Assembly: GCA_035503615.1 (NCBI GenBank)
Contig: DATJTI010000088.1
Location: forward strand, 1-64,000
Reading direction: 5' to 3'
DNA length: 64,000 nucleotides
Source: AP-15 sp035503615
Lineage (GTDB): Bacteria > Pseudomonadota > Alphaproteobacteria > ATCC43930 > CGMCC-115725
The position numbers and the translations under genes were made by a program. Shown piece after piece: positions 25,424 to 34,333 of the stretch (its first letter is position 1; every line of letters starts with the position of its first letter). The notes beneath the pieces are model-generated. The model was not told the origin of the DNA, ran no database searches, and saw nothing but the letters and a program-made list of their open reading frames with translations.

Positions 25424-26035
25424 ATGAGAACGCTGATCCTTGCGACCGCCTCTGCCGTTGCCCTCGGCTTTGCCGGTGCCGCTCCGGGCTTTGCCGCCGA
25501 AAACACCGCCACCACTCCGGGCGCGACGATCACCCAGCCGGCGACCCCGTCGGGTGCCAAGACAATAACGCCCGATACCGGGACCACGAACTCGTCGATG
25601 CCGCAGACCGGCGCCACGACGCCGCAACCGGCGATTTCGACGCCCGGCAGCAATGCCGAGAACAGCAGTCCTGGCATGCGGCAGGACAACGCCGGCATGA
25701 CGAACCCCTCGTCCGCGGCGGCGGCGACCATGCCGGCGACACCCAGCGAGGTTCGCGAGGCGCAGCAGAAGCTGCATCGCGAGGGTCTCTATCGGGGCCG
25801 GATCGACGGCCGGATGGGACCGGAGACGCAGCAGGCGCTGCGCCACTACCAGCAGCAGAACGGGCTCGAAGTGACCGCGCGGCTCGATCACCAGACGATG
25901 AACAGCCTGCTCGGCAGCGGCGCCGGCCAGGGTTCGAGCATGCCGAATTCGCCGATGCCGTCGAGCGGGGCCGGGACTTCCGGCAGTAGCCCCGGCGGGC
26001 CGGGCGGCATGAACCCGGCGAACAGCACCAAATAG
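25424..26035 (+). CDS. Secreted peptidoglycan-binding-domain protein
   Basis: 203 residues with a Sec signal peptide (MRTLILATASAVALGFAGAA, cleavage after GFAA). Then comes a long Thr/Pro/Ser/Asn-rich low-complexity linker, and near residues 107-165 a PG_binding_1-like domain (EVREAQQKLHREGLYRGRID, GPETQQALRHYQQQNGL), then a Ser/Gly/Pro tail. AAAGGAGG lies 6 nt before ATG 25424, the strongest ribosome site in this part. It probably binds cell-wall peptidoglycan in the periplasm. It stands alone, with no partner gene indicating a more precise role. Confidence 0.82.
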   Translation: MRTLILATASAVALGFAGAAPGFAAENTATTPGATITQPATPSGAKTITPDTGTTNSSMPQTGATTPQPAISTPGSNAENSSPGMRQDNAGMTNPSSAAAATMPATPSEVREAQQKLHREGLYRGRIDGRMGPETQQALRHYQQQNGLEVTARLDHQTMNSLLGSGAGQGSSMPNSPMPSSGAGTSGSSPGGPGGMNPANSTK

Positions 26036-26235
26036 GACGGCAGCCCGATCGTTGCAGCGCGTCCCCGCCGCCCGGCGAGGGCGCGCCCTCGCCGCAGCCG
26101 GCCAAGATCGCCGACAGCGAAGACCGCAACCGGCCAAGGGTGCGATGCCCGCGGCAGCATCGCGCCGGCGGCTGGCGGTCGCGTTCGCCGAAGCGCTATG
26201 TTCCGTCTGCGCAAGCCCGCGCGCGGGAGAACCAT

Positions 26236-27057
26236 ATGGCCGCCGAAACCAGCGCCGAGACCCTGGTCCGAGCCGAGACCCTGGTCCGATATGAATGCCG
26301 CGACCAGATCGCGACGCTGACCCTCGATCGTCCGGCGAGGCTCAACGCCTTCAGCGACGAACTGGTGCGTCATCTGGCCGATGCGCTGCGCCGCTTCGAC
26401 CTCGATCCCGAGGCGCAGGTCGCGATCCTGTGCGGCGCCGGCCGCGCGTTTTCGAGCGGGGCTGACGTGCATCAGCGCCAGCTGCGGCGGCGCGAGGAGT
26501 TCCTGCAGCACGGCGGACCGCAGGGCTGGGGCGCCAATGCCGCCGATCTCTTGACCCGCTCGGTCAATTGGAAACCGGTGATCGCCGCCGCGCACGGCTA
26601 TGCGATGGGACTGGCGCTCGGCATCGTGCTCGAATGCGACCTGATCGTCGCTGCTGCCGGGACCCGGTTCCAGGTGACCGAAACCTCGCGCGGGCTCGGC
26701 GGGTCGAAATACTGGGCCTTGTTGAATTTTCGCGGCGCTGCCGCACTCGCGACCGAGGTTGCGCTGACCGGCCGGTTCTTTACCGCCGAGGAGGCGTTGG
26801 CTGCCGGGATCGTCAGCCGCGTCGCGCCGGTGGGGCAGCATCTCGAAGCGGCGCGCGAGCTTGCCGGCGAAATCGCGAGGAACCCGCCCTTGTCGGTGCG
26901 CGCGACGGTGCGCACCCGGCGCTGGTATCTCGAACAGATCGAGCGCGAGGTAGCGATGCAGACGGCACCCTTGAAACTCTACCTGACCGAGGATTTTCAC
27001 GAAGCCGCACTGGCGTTTGCCGAAAAGCGCCGGCCGGGCCCGTTCAAAGGCCGCTGA
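26236..27057 (+). CDS. Enoyl-CoA hydratase/isomerase family protein
   Basis: 273 residues of the crotonase fold: LDRPARLNAFSDELVRHL, oxyanion loop GAGRAFSSGADVH, AAHGYAMGLALGIVLECDL, then VTETSRGLGGSKYWALL where canonical hydratases have a Glu and a GGxxRL loop. The absence of the usual GGTQRL suggests a different reaction (isomerase, hydrolase or thioesterase). GGGAGA precedes ATG 26236. The N-terminus carries a perfect 18-bp in-frame duplication doubling AETLVR (26254-26289). Confidence 0.82.
   Translation: MAAETSAETLVRAETLVRYECRDQIATLTLDRPARLNAFSDELVRHLADALRRFDLDPEAQVAILCGAGRAFSSGADVHQRQLRRREEFLQHGGPQGWGANAADLLTRSVNWKPVIAAAHGYAMGLALGIVLECDLIVAAAGTRFQVTETSRGLGGSKYWALLNFRGAAALATEVALTGRFFTAEEALAAGIVSRVAPVGQHLEAARELAGEIARNPPLSVRATVRTRRWYLEQIEREVAMQTAPLKLYLTEDFHEAALAFAEKRRPGPFKGR
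26254..26289. repeat. 18-bp perfect in-frame duplication at the N-terminus of an enoyl-CoA hydratase gene
   Basis: GCCGAGACCCTGGTCCGA occurs at 26254-26271 and again at 26272-26289 with no mismatch, doubling the peptide AETLVR six codons after the ATG. Confidence 0.9.
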
Positions 27058-27100
27058 CCGAAGCCAAATTTGCTCCTCGGATGGCGTCGGCAAACAGTTG

Positions 27101-27118
27101 CTTGATTCTTGAATCAAG
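27101..27118. promoter_or_regulatory. 18-bp palindrome upstream of the DinB-like gene
   Basis: CTTGATTC and GAATCAAG are exact reverse complements separated by TT. It lies 61 nt before the next ATG and 44 nt after the enoyl-CoA hydratase stop. It could be an operator or a short terminator stem; with a 2-nt loop an operator is more likely. Confidence 0.45.
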
Positions 27119-27178
27119 ATTGACGCGACCGATCCGGTGCAGCGAAAACACCGCACGCCATCATTCCGGGGATAACGA

Positions 27179-27691
27179 ATGATCACGCCCGCTTACGTCT
27201 GCACCATGGCCGCGTACAATGCCGAGATGAACCGGCGCCTGTTCGCTGCCGCCTCACGCCTGCCGGATGCTGAGCGACGGGTGCCGCGCGGTGCCTTCTG
27301 GGGCTCGATCCACGGGACCTTGACCCACATCCTGTGGGGCGACCGGCAATGGATGTCGCGCTTCGACAATTGGCCGAAGCCGGCGACCCCGCTCAAAGAG
27401 AGCGCTGCGATGATCGAGGATTTCGCCGAGCTTGCCGCCGCCCGGCACGAGGCGGATCAGCGGATCACCCGCTGGGCGGCGCGGCTCGACGAGCCGTGGC
27501 TTGACCAGGATCTGGTCTGGTTCAGCGGTGCCGCCAACCGCGAGGTCCGCGCGCCGAAGCGGATTCTCGTCACCCATTTCTTCAACCACCAGACGCATCA
27601 CCGCGGCCAGGCGCACGCAATGCTGACCGCGGCCGGCGAAGACACCGGCGACACCGACCTGTTTCTGCTGATCCCGCAAATCATCGATTAG
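27179..27691 (+). CDS. DinB family (four-helix, metal-binding) protein
   Basis: 170 residues of the DinB/YfiT-like superfamily. Three His ligands are placed as in the family: HGTLTHILWGDRQW near residue 45 and NHQTHHRGQAHAML near residue 140. Family members are thiol transferases or metal-dependent enzymes, some damage-inducible. ATG 27179 follows a GGGG run. The preceding palindrome could control it. Likely monocistronic. Confidence 0.85.
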   Translation: MITPAYVCTMAAYNAEMNRRLFAAASRLPDAERRVPRGAFWGSIHGTLTHILWGDRQWMSRFDNWPKPATPLKESAAMIEDFAELAAARHEADQRITRWAARLDEPWLDQDLVWFSGAANREVRAPKRILVTHFFNHQTHHRGQAHAMLTAAGEDTGDTDLFLLIPQIID

Positions 27692-27819
27692 CCATCGCCG
27701 GAAACGACGATCGCCCGCTTACCGCCACGATCGGCGATACGGCGCGGTGACCGGCAGACGGGGATATAATTGCTTGCGGCGTCGCAAGATGATACCGACA
27801 GTCAGAGCTGCTGAGACCA

Positions 27820-29331
27820 ATGTCGAGCCGATCTGCCGGGTTGCTGGGAGCGGTGTGCCTGCTGCTGTTGCTGTTGGCGGTGCGCGCGAATGCCGCCGAT
27901 TCGGATCGACAAGTGATCCATGTGCTGAACCGGCTGGCGTTCGGCCCGACCCTCGACGATTTCAATTATGTGAAGGCGATCGGCATCGAGCGCTATATTG
28001 CCGAGCAGCTCGACCCCGCAGCGATCGACGAACCGATCGAGCTGCGCTTTCGTCTCGCGCAGTTGCCCACCCGCGGTCTCGACGCGAGCGAGCTGCGCCA
28101 GCTCTACGGTCCGCTGCGCCCGGTGCTCGGGGTCAAGCCGAGCCTCGATGAGATCCGCGCGCAGGAAATCCGCGCGCGCCGCATCGAGCGCGATGCCGCG
28201 GCGGCGCGTATCTGGAAGGCGGTGCTGAGCCGACGCCAGCTGCAGCAGGTCATGGTCAATTTCTGGTTCAATCACTTCAACATCTTTTCGGGTAAGGGGC
28301 TCGACCGCATCTGGATCGGCAATTATGAGGACCAGGCGATCCGCCCCTACGCGCTCGGCCGGTTCCGCGACCTGCTGTTCGCGGTGGCCGAGCATCCGGC
28401 GATGCTGGTCTATCTCGACAACACCGAAAACGCGGCGCCGGGCAGCCGCGGCGCCCATGGTGCGGCCAGCGGGATCAACGAGAATTTCGCGCGCGAGGTC
28501 ATGGAGCTGCACACGCTCGGCGTCAATGGCGGCTACACCCAGGCCGATGTCACGACGCTGGCGCGGATCTTCACCGGCTGGCGGGTCAATCCGCCGGATT
28601 CGACGCAGTTCCCGGATGTGGCGGCGATCTTCGACGGCCTGCGTCACGATTACACACCAAAGGTGTTTCTCGGGCGGACATTGCCGGCGGGCGGTCGCGA
28701 GCAGGGACTGGAAGCGCTCGACATGCTCGCCGACGCACCGGCCACCGCACATCATATCGCCTTTGAGCTCGCCCAGTATTTTGTCGAGGATGCGCCGCCG
28801 CCGGCGCTGGTCGACCGCCTCGCCGCGCGTTTTCTCGCCACCGGCGGCGATATCCGCCAGGTCCTGGCGACACTGTTCGCCAGCCCCGAATTCCTCGGCA
28901 GCGCCGGGCAGAAATACAAGACGCCCTATGAATATGTGATCTCGGCGGTGCGCGCGGCCGGCGTGCCGGTCAACAATGTGCGCCCGCTGCTTGCCTGGAT
29001 GAGCCGGTTAGGCATGCCGCTTTACGGCTGCCAGACCCCGGACGGCTATCAGGACACCGAAGCCGCATGGCTGAGCCCGCAGGCGATGATCGAGCGCATC
29101 GGCTTTGCCGTGGACTTTGCCCGCGGCTTTGTTCCGGTCAGCGCCGAGCCGGCCGATTTCGAAGCGGGCATGCCGCGGCAGGCGCACCGGCCGGATCCGG
29201 TCGATCCCGCTCGCCTCAAGGCGATTTTCGGCTCGACCCTGTCGCCGGCGACGCGGGCCGTGGTGGCGAGCGCGCCCGCGCGGATGCGGGCTGTGCTGAT
29301 CCTCGGCAGCCCCGATTTCATGCGCAGATAG
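27820..29331 (+). CDS. DUF1800 family exported protein
   Basis: 503 residues with a Sec-type leader (LLGAVCLLLLLLAVRANAA). The DUF1800 pattern is clear: HVLNRLAFGPTLDDF, the NFWFNHFNIF block, INENFAREVMELHTLGV near residue 220, GYTQADV, and TPYEYVISAVRAAGV. The family's function is unknown, but it is almost always encoded next to a DUF1501 protein, as here (11 nt downstream). An exported protein pair linked to the cell surface is inferred. Confidence 0.88.
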   Translation: MSSRSAGLLGAVCLLLLLLAVRANAADSDRQVIHVLNRLAFGPTLDDFNYVKAIGIERYIAEQLDPAAIDEPIELRFRLAQLPTRGLDASELRQLYGPLRPVLGVKPSLDEIRAQEIRARRIERDAAAARIWKAVLSRRQLQQVMVNFWFNHFNIFSGKGLDRIWIGNYEDQAIRPYALGRFRDLLFAVAEHPAMLVYLDNTENAAPGSRGAHGAASGINENFAREVMELHTLGVNGGYTQADVTTLARIFTGWRVNPPDSTQFPDVAAIFDGLRHDYTPKVFLGRTLPAGGREQGLEALDMLADAPATAHHIAFELAQYFVEDAPPPALVDRLAARFLATGGDIRQVLATLFASPEFLGSAGQKYKTPYEYVISAVRAAGVPVNNVRPLLAWMSRLGMPLYGCQTPDGYQDTEAAWLSPQAMIERIGFAVDFARGFVPVSAEPADFEAGMPRQAHRPDPVDPARLKAIFGSTLSPATRAVVASAPARMRAVLILGSPDFMRR

Positions 29332-29342
29332 GGGAGGGGTGG

Positions 29343-30584
29343 ATGAGCAAGGGACCGAGCCTGCCGCGGCGCGCGGTGCTACGGGCGTCGGCCGGGATGG
29401 CGCTGCTGCCGCTCGGCCGCGCGGCGTGGGCAGCGACCGCCGCCGGTGGCCCGCAGCGGCTGATCGTGGTGCTGCTGCGCGGTGCCGTCGATGGGCTCAA
29501 CGTCGTCGTGCCCTATGCCGAGGAGGCCTATTATGCGGCGCGCCCGACCATCGCCATCGCGCGGCCCGGCACGCCCGGCGGCGTGCTGGCGCTCGATGCC
29601 CGTTTCGGGCTTCACCCGGCGCTCTCGAGCCTGCTGCCGTTGTGGCGGGAGGGAACGCTGGGCTTTATCCACGCCGCCGGCTCGCCCGATCCGAACCGGT
29701 CGCATTTCGAGGCGCAGCGCTATATCGAGAACGGCACCCCCGGCGACAGCACGACGCCGGACGGGTGGATGAACCGGCTGCTGCAGACGCTGCCCGGCCC
29801 GCATGATCCAGCCGAGGCGATCAGCCTCGGTCCGACCCTGCCGCGCATTCTCAGCGGGAGCGCACCGGCAACCAACCTCGAACTCGGGCCCGAAGCGGCA
29901 CGGCCGTTGCCGATCGACCAGCCGCGGCTCGCGGCGGCGTTCGACCGGCTCTATGCCGGCGACGACGCGCTCGCCCGCGCCTATCGCGAAGGGCGCCAGG
30001 CACGCTCCGAGGTGCTCGCCGATCTCGCGCGCGAAGCGGCTGTGGCCGATGCCGGCGCGCCGCCGCCACGGAGCTTTGCCGCGCGTGCCGCTCGGCTCGG
30101 CCGGCTGATCGGCGGCGACCCGCGGATCCGGCTCGCCTTTATCGCGCTCGGCGGCTGGGACACCCATGTCGCCGAGGGCGGCCATCAGGGGCAGCTGGCG
30201 AACCGGTTGCGCCCGCTCGGCGATGGGCTCGCCGCGTTGGCGGGGGGGCTCGGCACCAGCTGGCGTGATACCGTGATTGTCGTGCTGTCGGAATTCGGCC
30301 GTACCGTGCACGAGAACGGCGATCGCGGCACCGATCACGGCCACGGCAATGTCATCTGGGTCGCCGGCGGTGCGATCAACGGTGGAAGGGTCTATGGCGA
30401 GTGGCCCGGATTGGCGCCGGACCAGCTCTACCAACATCGCGATCTGGCGATCACGACCGATTTTCGCGCGGCCTTGGCGGCGATCCTCAGCGCGCATCTG
30501 CATCTCCGCGACGATCAGCTCGACCGGGTCTTTCCGGATGCACCGCCAGTCGCCGCCGGGCTGACGCGGTTGCTGTCGGCTTGA
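29343..30584 (+). CDS. DUF1501 family protein with Tat-like signal
   Basis: 413 residues with an RRAVLRASAGMALLPLG leader (twin-arginine type) and the DUF1501 features: LRGAVDGLNVVVPY, SHFEAQRYIENG, ALGGWDTHVAEGGHQGQL and VVLSEFGRTVHENG..GTDHGHG, which places it in the alkaline-phosphatase/sulfatase-like superfamily. GGGGAGGGG precedes ATG 29343. It is cotranscribed with the DUF1800 gene. A periplasmic hydrolase role is inferred; no substrate is known. Confidence 0.88.
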   Translation: MSKGPSLPRRAVLRASAGMALLPLGRAAWAATAAGGPQRLIVVLLRGAVDGLNVVVPYAEEAYYAARPTIAIARPGTPGGVLALDARFGLHPALSSLLPLWREGTLGFIHAAGSPDPNRSHFEAQRYIENGTPGDSTTPDGWMNRLLQTLPGPHDPAEAISLGPTLPRILSGSAPATNLELGPEAARPLPIDQPRLAAAFDRLYAGDDALARAYREGRQARSEVLADLAREAAVADAGAPPPRSFAARAARLGRLIGGDPRIRLAFIALGGWDTHVAEGGHQGQLANRLRPLGDGLAALAGGLGTSWRDTVIVVLSEFGRTVHENGDRGTDHGHGNVIWVAGGAINGGRVYGEWPGLAPDQLYQHRDLAITTDFRAALAAILSAHLHLRDDQLDRVFPDAPPVAAGLTRLLSA

Positions 30585-31044
30585 GCGCCGCGGCGCGTCC
30601 GATCGGTTCGATGCTTCATCATTTGTTCACGCAAGCGGCCGACGATGCCGGGGGTCGGGTGCCGGACGCGCTCCGCACCCCCGGATCACCCGTCAACGGA
30701 TGGACGCCAGCGAACCGACATGGCACAGGCAGTGCGATCGATCAGCGATGGGCCGCAGCGGCAATGCCGATGTCGGGCGGCGTCGCATCCGATGGTTCGA
30801 TCTTGCCGGACCACAACAGTTGCGGCCTCGGTACCTCGCCTTTGCTGTCGCTGTTGTCAGCTGGCAAGGCGAAGCGCCCACGACAACTTTATTGCGTGTG
30901 GGCCGGCTTGGTGCTATAGCCGGGCCGCAGGTGGAAGTACCTTGTGCAGACGCGCGGGCAGCCGCGCGCGCGGCGTTGGGCGGCGCACGGGCGCCTGGTG
31001 TCCATACCTCTCCCGGATCGGGAACGGTACAGAGGAGCGCAGGG
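30585..31044. other. 460-bp region upstream of the XrtA locus
   Basis: No protein gene supported: frames here are open only as an extension of the export-protein frame and show no family resemblance. The 3' part has a promoter candidate (30892-30920) and a long leader of about 120 nt before the export lipoprotein start. The rest shows no recognised site. Confidence 0.5.
30892..30920 (+). promoter_or_regulatory. Candidate promoter of the XrtA polysaccharide operon
   Basis: TTGCGT (30892-30897) and TATAGC (30915-30920) are spaced exactly 17 nt. It lies about 125 nt before the first gene of the locus, leaving an untranslated leader that might hold regulatory RNA. Confidence 0.4.
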
Positions 31045-31659
31045 GTGCATCGCACGTTGCTTCGCGCGGCAGGAACGCTTGTCGTCTTGGTCATTGCCGG
31101 ATGTCACAGCGCGCCGCCGTTGCCCCCGGCGCCACCGGCCTCGTCACTGCCGTCGAGCGAGTACATCATCGGCCCCGGCGACAAGCTGGACATCTTCGTG
31201 TGGCGCAACCCGGAGCTGTCGGTCAATGTCGAGGTGCGGCCGGACGGGCGCGTGTCGATCCCGCTGGTCAACGACGTGGTGGCGATCGGCAAGACCCCGA
31301 CCCAGCTCGGCGACGAACTCGAACAGCAGCTGGCGAAATACATCAAGGAGCCGGTGGTCACGGTCATCGCCGAAGGGTTTGTCGGTCCGTTCAGCGAGCA
31401 GGTGCGGGTCATCGGCGAGGCGGCCCAGCCACGCGCATTGCCTTATCGGACCGACATGACCGTGCTCGACGCGATGATCGAGGTCGGTGGCCTGACCCGC
31501 TATGCGGCCGGGAACGATGCGGTGATCGTGCGCACCCACGACGGCCGACAGACGACGTATTCGGTGCATCTCGACGATCTGATCAATGATGGCGACGTGT
31601 CGGCGAACGTCGCGCTGCAGCCTGGTGACATCCTGATCATTCCGCAACGCCTGTTCTGA
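31045..31659 (+). CDS. XrtA-associated polysaccharide export (Wza/OPX-type) lipoprotein
   Basis: 204 residues. The leader LVVLVIAGC gives a lipobox, so the mature protein is a lipid-anchored periplasmic/outer-membrane component. The Poly_export domain follows (YIIGPGDKLDIFVWRNPELS), then an SLBB-like block (VRVIGEAAQPRALPYR, LDAMIEVGGLTRYAAG) and PGDILIIPQRLF. GTG 31045 follows GAGGAG; the frame runs on upstream but without family similarity. Gene order with the following chain-length and kinase genes matches exosortase A loci (TIGR03027-type). Confidence 0.9.
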   Translation: MHRTLLRAAGTLVVLVIAGCHSAPPLPPAPPASSLPSSEYIIGPGDKLDIFVWRNPELSVNVEVRPDGRVSIPLVNDVVAIGKTPTQLGDELEQQLAKYIKEPVVTVIAEGFVGPFSEQVRVIGEAAQPRALPYRTDMTVLDAMIEVGGLTRYAAGNDAVIVRTHDGRQTTYSVHLDDLINDGDVSANVALQPGDILIIPQRLF

Positions 31660-31765
31660 GGATGCCGGTGCACCGCGGCCGGCGCGGAGTTCGGGAATTG
31701 GTGCGGTCGGATCGGGCTGTCGCGCCGGCAGCCGCGGCGCCTGACCGCTATGAGTGGAGCCGTCG

Positions 31766-33334
31766 ATGAACTCGCTTTGGACGCAGGCCCTGCCGATCCT
31801 GCAAGCGATGTGGCGACAGCGCTGGCTGGGGGTCGGTATCGCGTGGCTGGTGTGCACGGTTGGCTGGATCGCGATCGCGTTCATTCCGACCGAATACGAA
31901 TCCTCGGCCCGCGTCTACCTGAACGCCGATCCGGTACTGACCCCGCTGCTGCAAGGGCTGGCCGCGAACACCGATCCGGCGCGTCATCTCGATTTCATGG
32001 AGCGCACGCTGCTCAGCCGGCCCAATCTCGAACAGCTGGTGCGGCTGACCAACCTCGACGCCGGGGTCACCACACCGGCGCAGAAGGAGGCGCTGTTCGC
32101 GCAACTGGCCGGCAACATCGAGATCCGGCCGATCACCGAAAATCTGATGACGATTTCCTACCGCAGCCGCGATCCGCAGATCGCCAGGAATGTCGTCCAG
32201 TCGCTGCTGACGATTTTCGCCGACAAGACCTCGGGCAGCAGCCGCAGCGAGATGGACAGCGCCCAGCGCTTTCTCGACGAGGAGATCGCCTCCTATCGCG
32301 ATCAGCTGCGCGCGGCGGAGCGGCGGCGGGGCAATCTGGCCCGACAATACCCGGACATCGTCTCGGACAGCCTGCCGGGCTCCGGCTCGGCCTCGGTCGG
32401 TCAGAGCAACGGGCTCGATCAGGCTCGCGCCGCGGTGGCCCAGGCCAGAGATGCACTTGCCGATGCGGTGACCAGGCGCGACTCGCTGAAAGCGGCGCTC
32501 GCCTCGGTGCCACCGATTCTCGATGTCGATCGCCCGCCGCAGGTCGTGATCGCCGGTGCTGCGGTGAACTCCGACCAGGCGCGCCTCGAAGAACTACGCC
32601 GCAATCTCGACACGCTTCGGCTCAAATATACCGATCAGTATCCCGATGTGATCGCGACAAGGCAGGAGATCGCCCAGCTGGAAAGCGAAATGAAACGGAC
32701 CGGGCCAAGCGGGGCCGTCAGCGACAAGACCCAGATCCCCAACACCGTCTATGACCGGCTCAAGGTCGAGCTGGTCGATGCGGACGGTACGGTTGCTACG
32801 GCGCGGCGGCATCTGCGCGAGGCCGAGGCCTATCAGGCGCAGATCGAGAAGATCGTGCAATCCGCTCCCGGCATCCTCGAACGGGTGCGGGACATGGATC
32901 GCGATTACGATGTGCTGAAGAACAACTACCAGCAGCTCGTGGCGCGGCGCGAGGCGGCGAGTATCGCTGACGCCGCCGACACCAAGACCGAAAAGATCCA
33001 GTTCCGCATCGTCGACCCGCCGCGCGTGCCGCTGGTTCCGGTGGCGCCGCACCGGCCGTTCCTGGTGTCGGTGGTGCTGCTGCTCGGGGTCGGCGCCGGC
33101 TTTGCCGCACCGTTGGCGATGACCCAGCTCGACCGCTCGTTCGCGACGGTGGGCCAGTTGCGCAATCTCGGCATTCCCATTCTCGGCAGCGTCAGCCGGT
33201 TGACGCTCGGCGCCGCGCGACGACAAGCGGCGATGCAGCTGGCCGGGGTCTGCGCCAGCGCCGCGGTGCTGATCGCGGTTTACGGAACCTTGCTGGCGCT
33301 CAGTTACGGCCTCCACTCGGTGAGCGTTTCCTGA
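31766..33334 (+). CDS. XrtA-associated chain-length determinant (GumC/Wzz-like)
   Basis: 522 residues of the polysaccharide co-polymerase type. There is an N-terminal membrane segment (WLGVGIAWLVCTVGWIAIAF), a large periplasmic part with Glu/Gln/Arg-rich coiled coils (residues about 165-400), a second membrane helix near 430 (PFLVSVVLLLGVGAGFAAPL) and a C-terminal hydrophobic stretch. It controls polymer length together with the kinase encoded next. GGAG precedes ATG 31766. Its stop codon lies inside the first unit of the 16-bp triplicate. Confidence 0.9.
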   Translation: MNSLWTQALPILQAMWRQRWLGVGIAWLVCTVGWIAIAFIPTEYESSARVYLNADPVLTPLLQGLAANTDPARHLDFMERTLLSRPNLEQLVRLTNLDAGVTTPAQKEALFAQLAGNIEIRPITENLMTISYRSRDPQIARNVVQSLLTIFADKTSGSSRSEMDSAQRFLDEEIASYRDQLRAAERRRGNLARQYPDIVSDSLPGSGSASVGQSNGLDQARAAVAQARDALADAVTRRDSLKAALASVPPILDVDRPPQVVIAGAAVNSDQARLEELRRNLDTLRLKYTDQYPDVIATRQEIAQLESEMKRTGPSGAVSDKTQIPNTVYDRLKVELVDADGTVATARRHLREAEAYQAQIEKIVQSAPGILERVRDMDRDYDVLKNNYQQLVARREAASIADAADTKTEKIQFRIVDPPRVPLVPVAPHRPFLVSVVLLLGVGAGFAAPLAMTQLDRSFATVGQLRNLGIPILGSVSRLTLGAARRQAAMQLAGVCASAAVLIAVYGTLLALSYGLHSVSVS

Positions 33335-33368
33335 CATGAGCGTTTCCTGACATGAGCGCTTCCTGACA
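33321..33368 (+). repeat. 16-bp triplicate of stop-start modules between chain-length and kinase genes
   Basis: TGAGCGTTTCCTGACA at 33321-33336 is repeated at 33337-33352 and, with one change, at 33353-33368. The first copy holds the stop codon of the chain-length gene (33332-33334). Copies 2 and 3 each contain ATG-AGC-G(T/C)T-TCC-TGA, a complete four-codon ORF, and the next ATG after copy 3 starts the kinase. Confidence 0.9.
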
Positions 33369-34333
33369 TGGCTGAATCGATTGGGCTGATCGAACGGGCG
33401 GCGGCGCTGCTGCGGCAGCGCGATGCGGTTGCCCCAAGCCCGGTGCCGACCGATCCGCCGGCGGCGGAGACGGCCGCAGCCCCGGCGGCCGAGCGAAGAG
33501 CGGCGATGCCATCGGCCGATCGGCCGGCGCCCGCGGTGGGCGGGGTGTCGACGACCCGCCCGGAGCTGATCCTCGATCGCGGCCGGCTGGCCGGCTACGG
33601 GGTCGCCGTTCCATCGTCGGAGCGGTCGCGAACCGTCGAGGAATTCCGGCTGGTCAAGCGCAATCTGATGGCCGAATGGGCCACGGGCAAGGACGGCGAG
33701 GACCGCCGTGAAAGCCGGCTGATCATGGTGACGAGCGCCCGCCCGGGCGAGGGCAAGACCTTTGTCTCGCTCAATCTCGCGCTGGCGTTCGCCTCGGAAC
33801 GGGATGTCAAGGCCCTGCTGGTCGATGTCGATACCCACCACTCGACACTATGCTCGATCCTCGGGATCCCGGGCGAGGCGGGGATCGTCGATCTGGTCGC
33901 CGGTGATCTCGACCTGTCCGACGTCCTGGTGCGCACGGACAACCCGAACCTGCTGCTGCTGCCGTCCGGACGCGGTGGGCCGCATGTGCCGGAGCTGCTT
34001 TCGAGCAACCGGATGAGCGCGCTGATGACCGAGCTGACCCGGCGCTTTCCGGATCGTTTCATCATTCTCGACACCCCGCCCTGCATGGCGAGCAGCGATG
34101 CGGCGACGCTGGCTCCGCTGGTCGGCCAGATCGTGTTTGTTGTCGAAGCGTATCGGACCCAGCAGGACGAGATCGAAGCCGGTCTCGGCATGCTCAGCGC
34201 GTGCCCGCGCATCAGCCTGCTGCTGAACAAGGGCGAGCTGTCGAGCACCTATTTCGGCTCCTACGGCTACGGCTATCACTACCCCGGTGGCGAGGGCGAT
34301 GAGCTGCGCTCGGATGCACCGGCGCGGACCTGA
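33368..34333 (+). CDS. XrtA-associated tyrosine autokinase (BY-kinase)
   Basis: 321 residues. After a Pro/Ala-rich N-terminus (residues 20-60) comes the CpsD/CapB-like domain: Walker A TSARPGEGKTFVSLNL, Walker A' KALLVDVDTH, Walker B FIILDTPPCMASSDA. The C-terminus carries the Tyr cluster YFGSYGYGYHY, the expected autophosphorylation site. It works with the chain-length protein in a phosphorylation cycle that drives polymer growth (TIGR03018-type). The start follows the last of three stop-start modules. Confidence 0.92.
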   Translation: MAESIGLIERAAALLRQRDAVAPSPVPTDPPAAETAAAPAAERRAAMPSADRPAPAVGGVSTTRPELILDRGRLAGYGVAVPSSERSRTVEEFRLVKRNLMAEWATGKDGEDRRESRLIMVTSARPGEGKTFVSLNLALAFASERDVKALLVDVDTHHSTLCSILGIPGEAGIVDLVAGDLDLSDVLVRTDNPNLLLLPSGRGGPHVPELLSSNRMSALMTELTRRFPDRFIILDTPPCMASSDAATLAPLVGQIVFVVEAYRTQQDEIEAGLGMLSACPRISLLLNKGELSSTYFGSYGYGYHYPGGEGDELRSDAPART

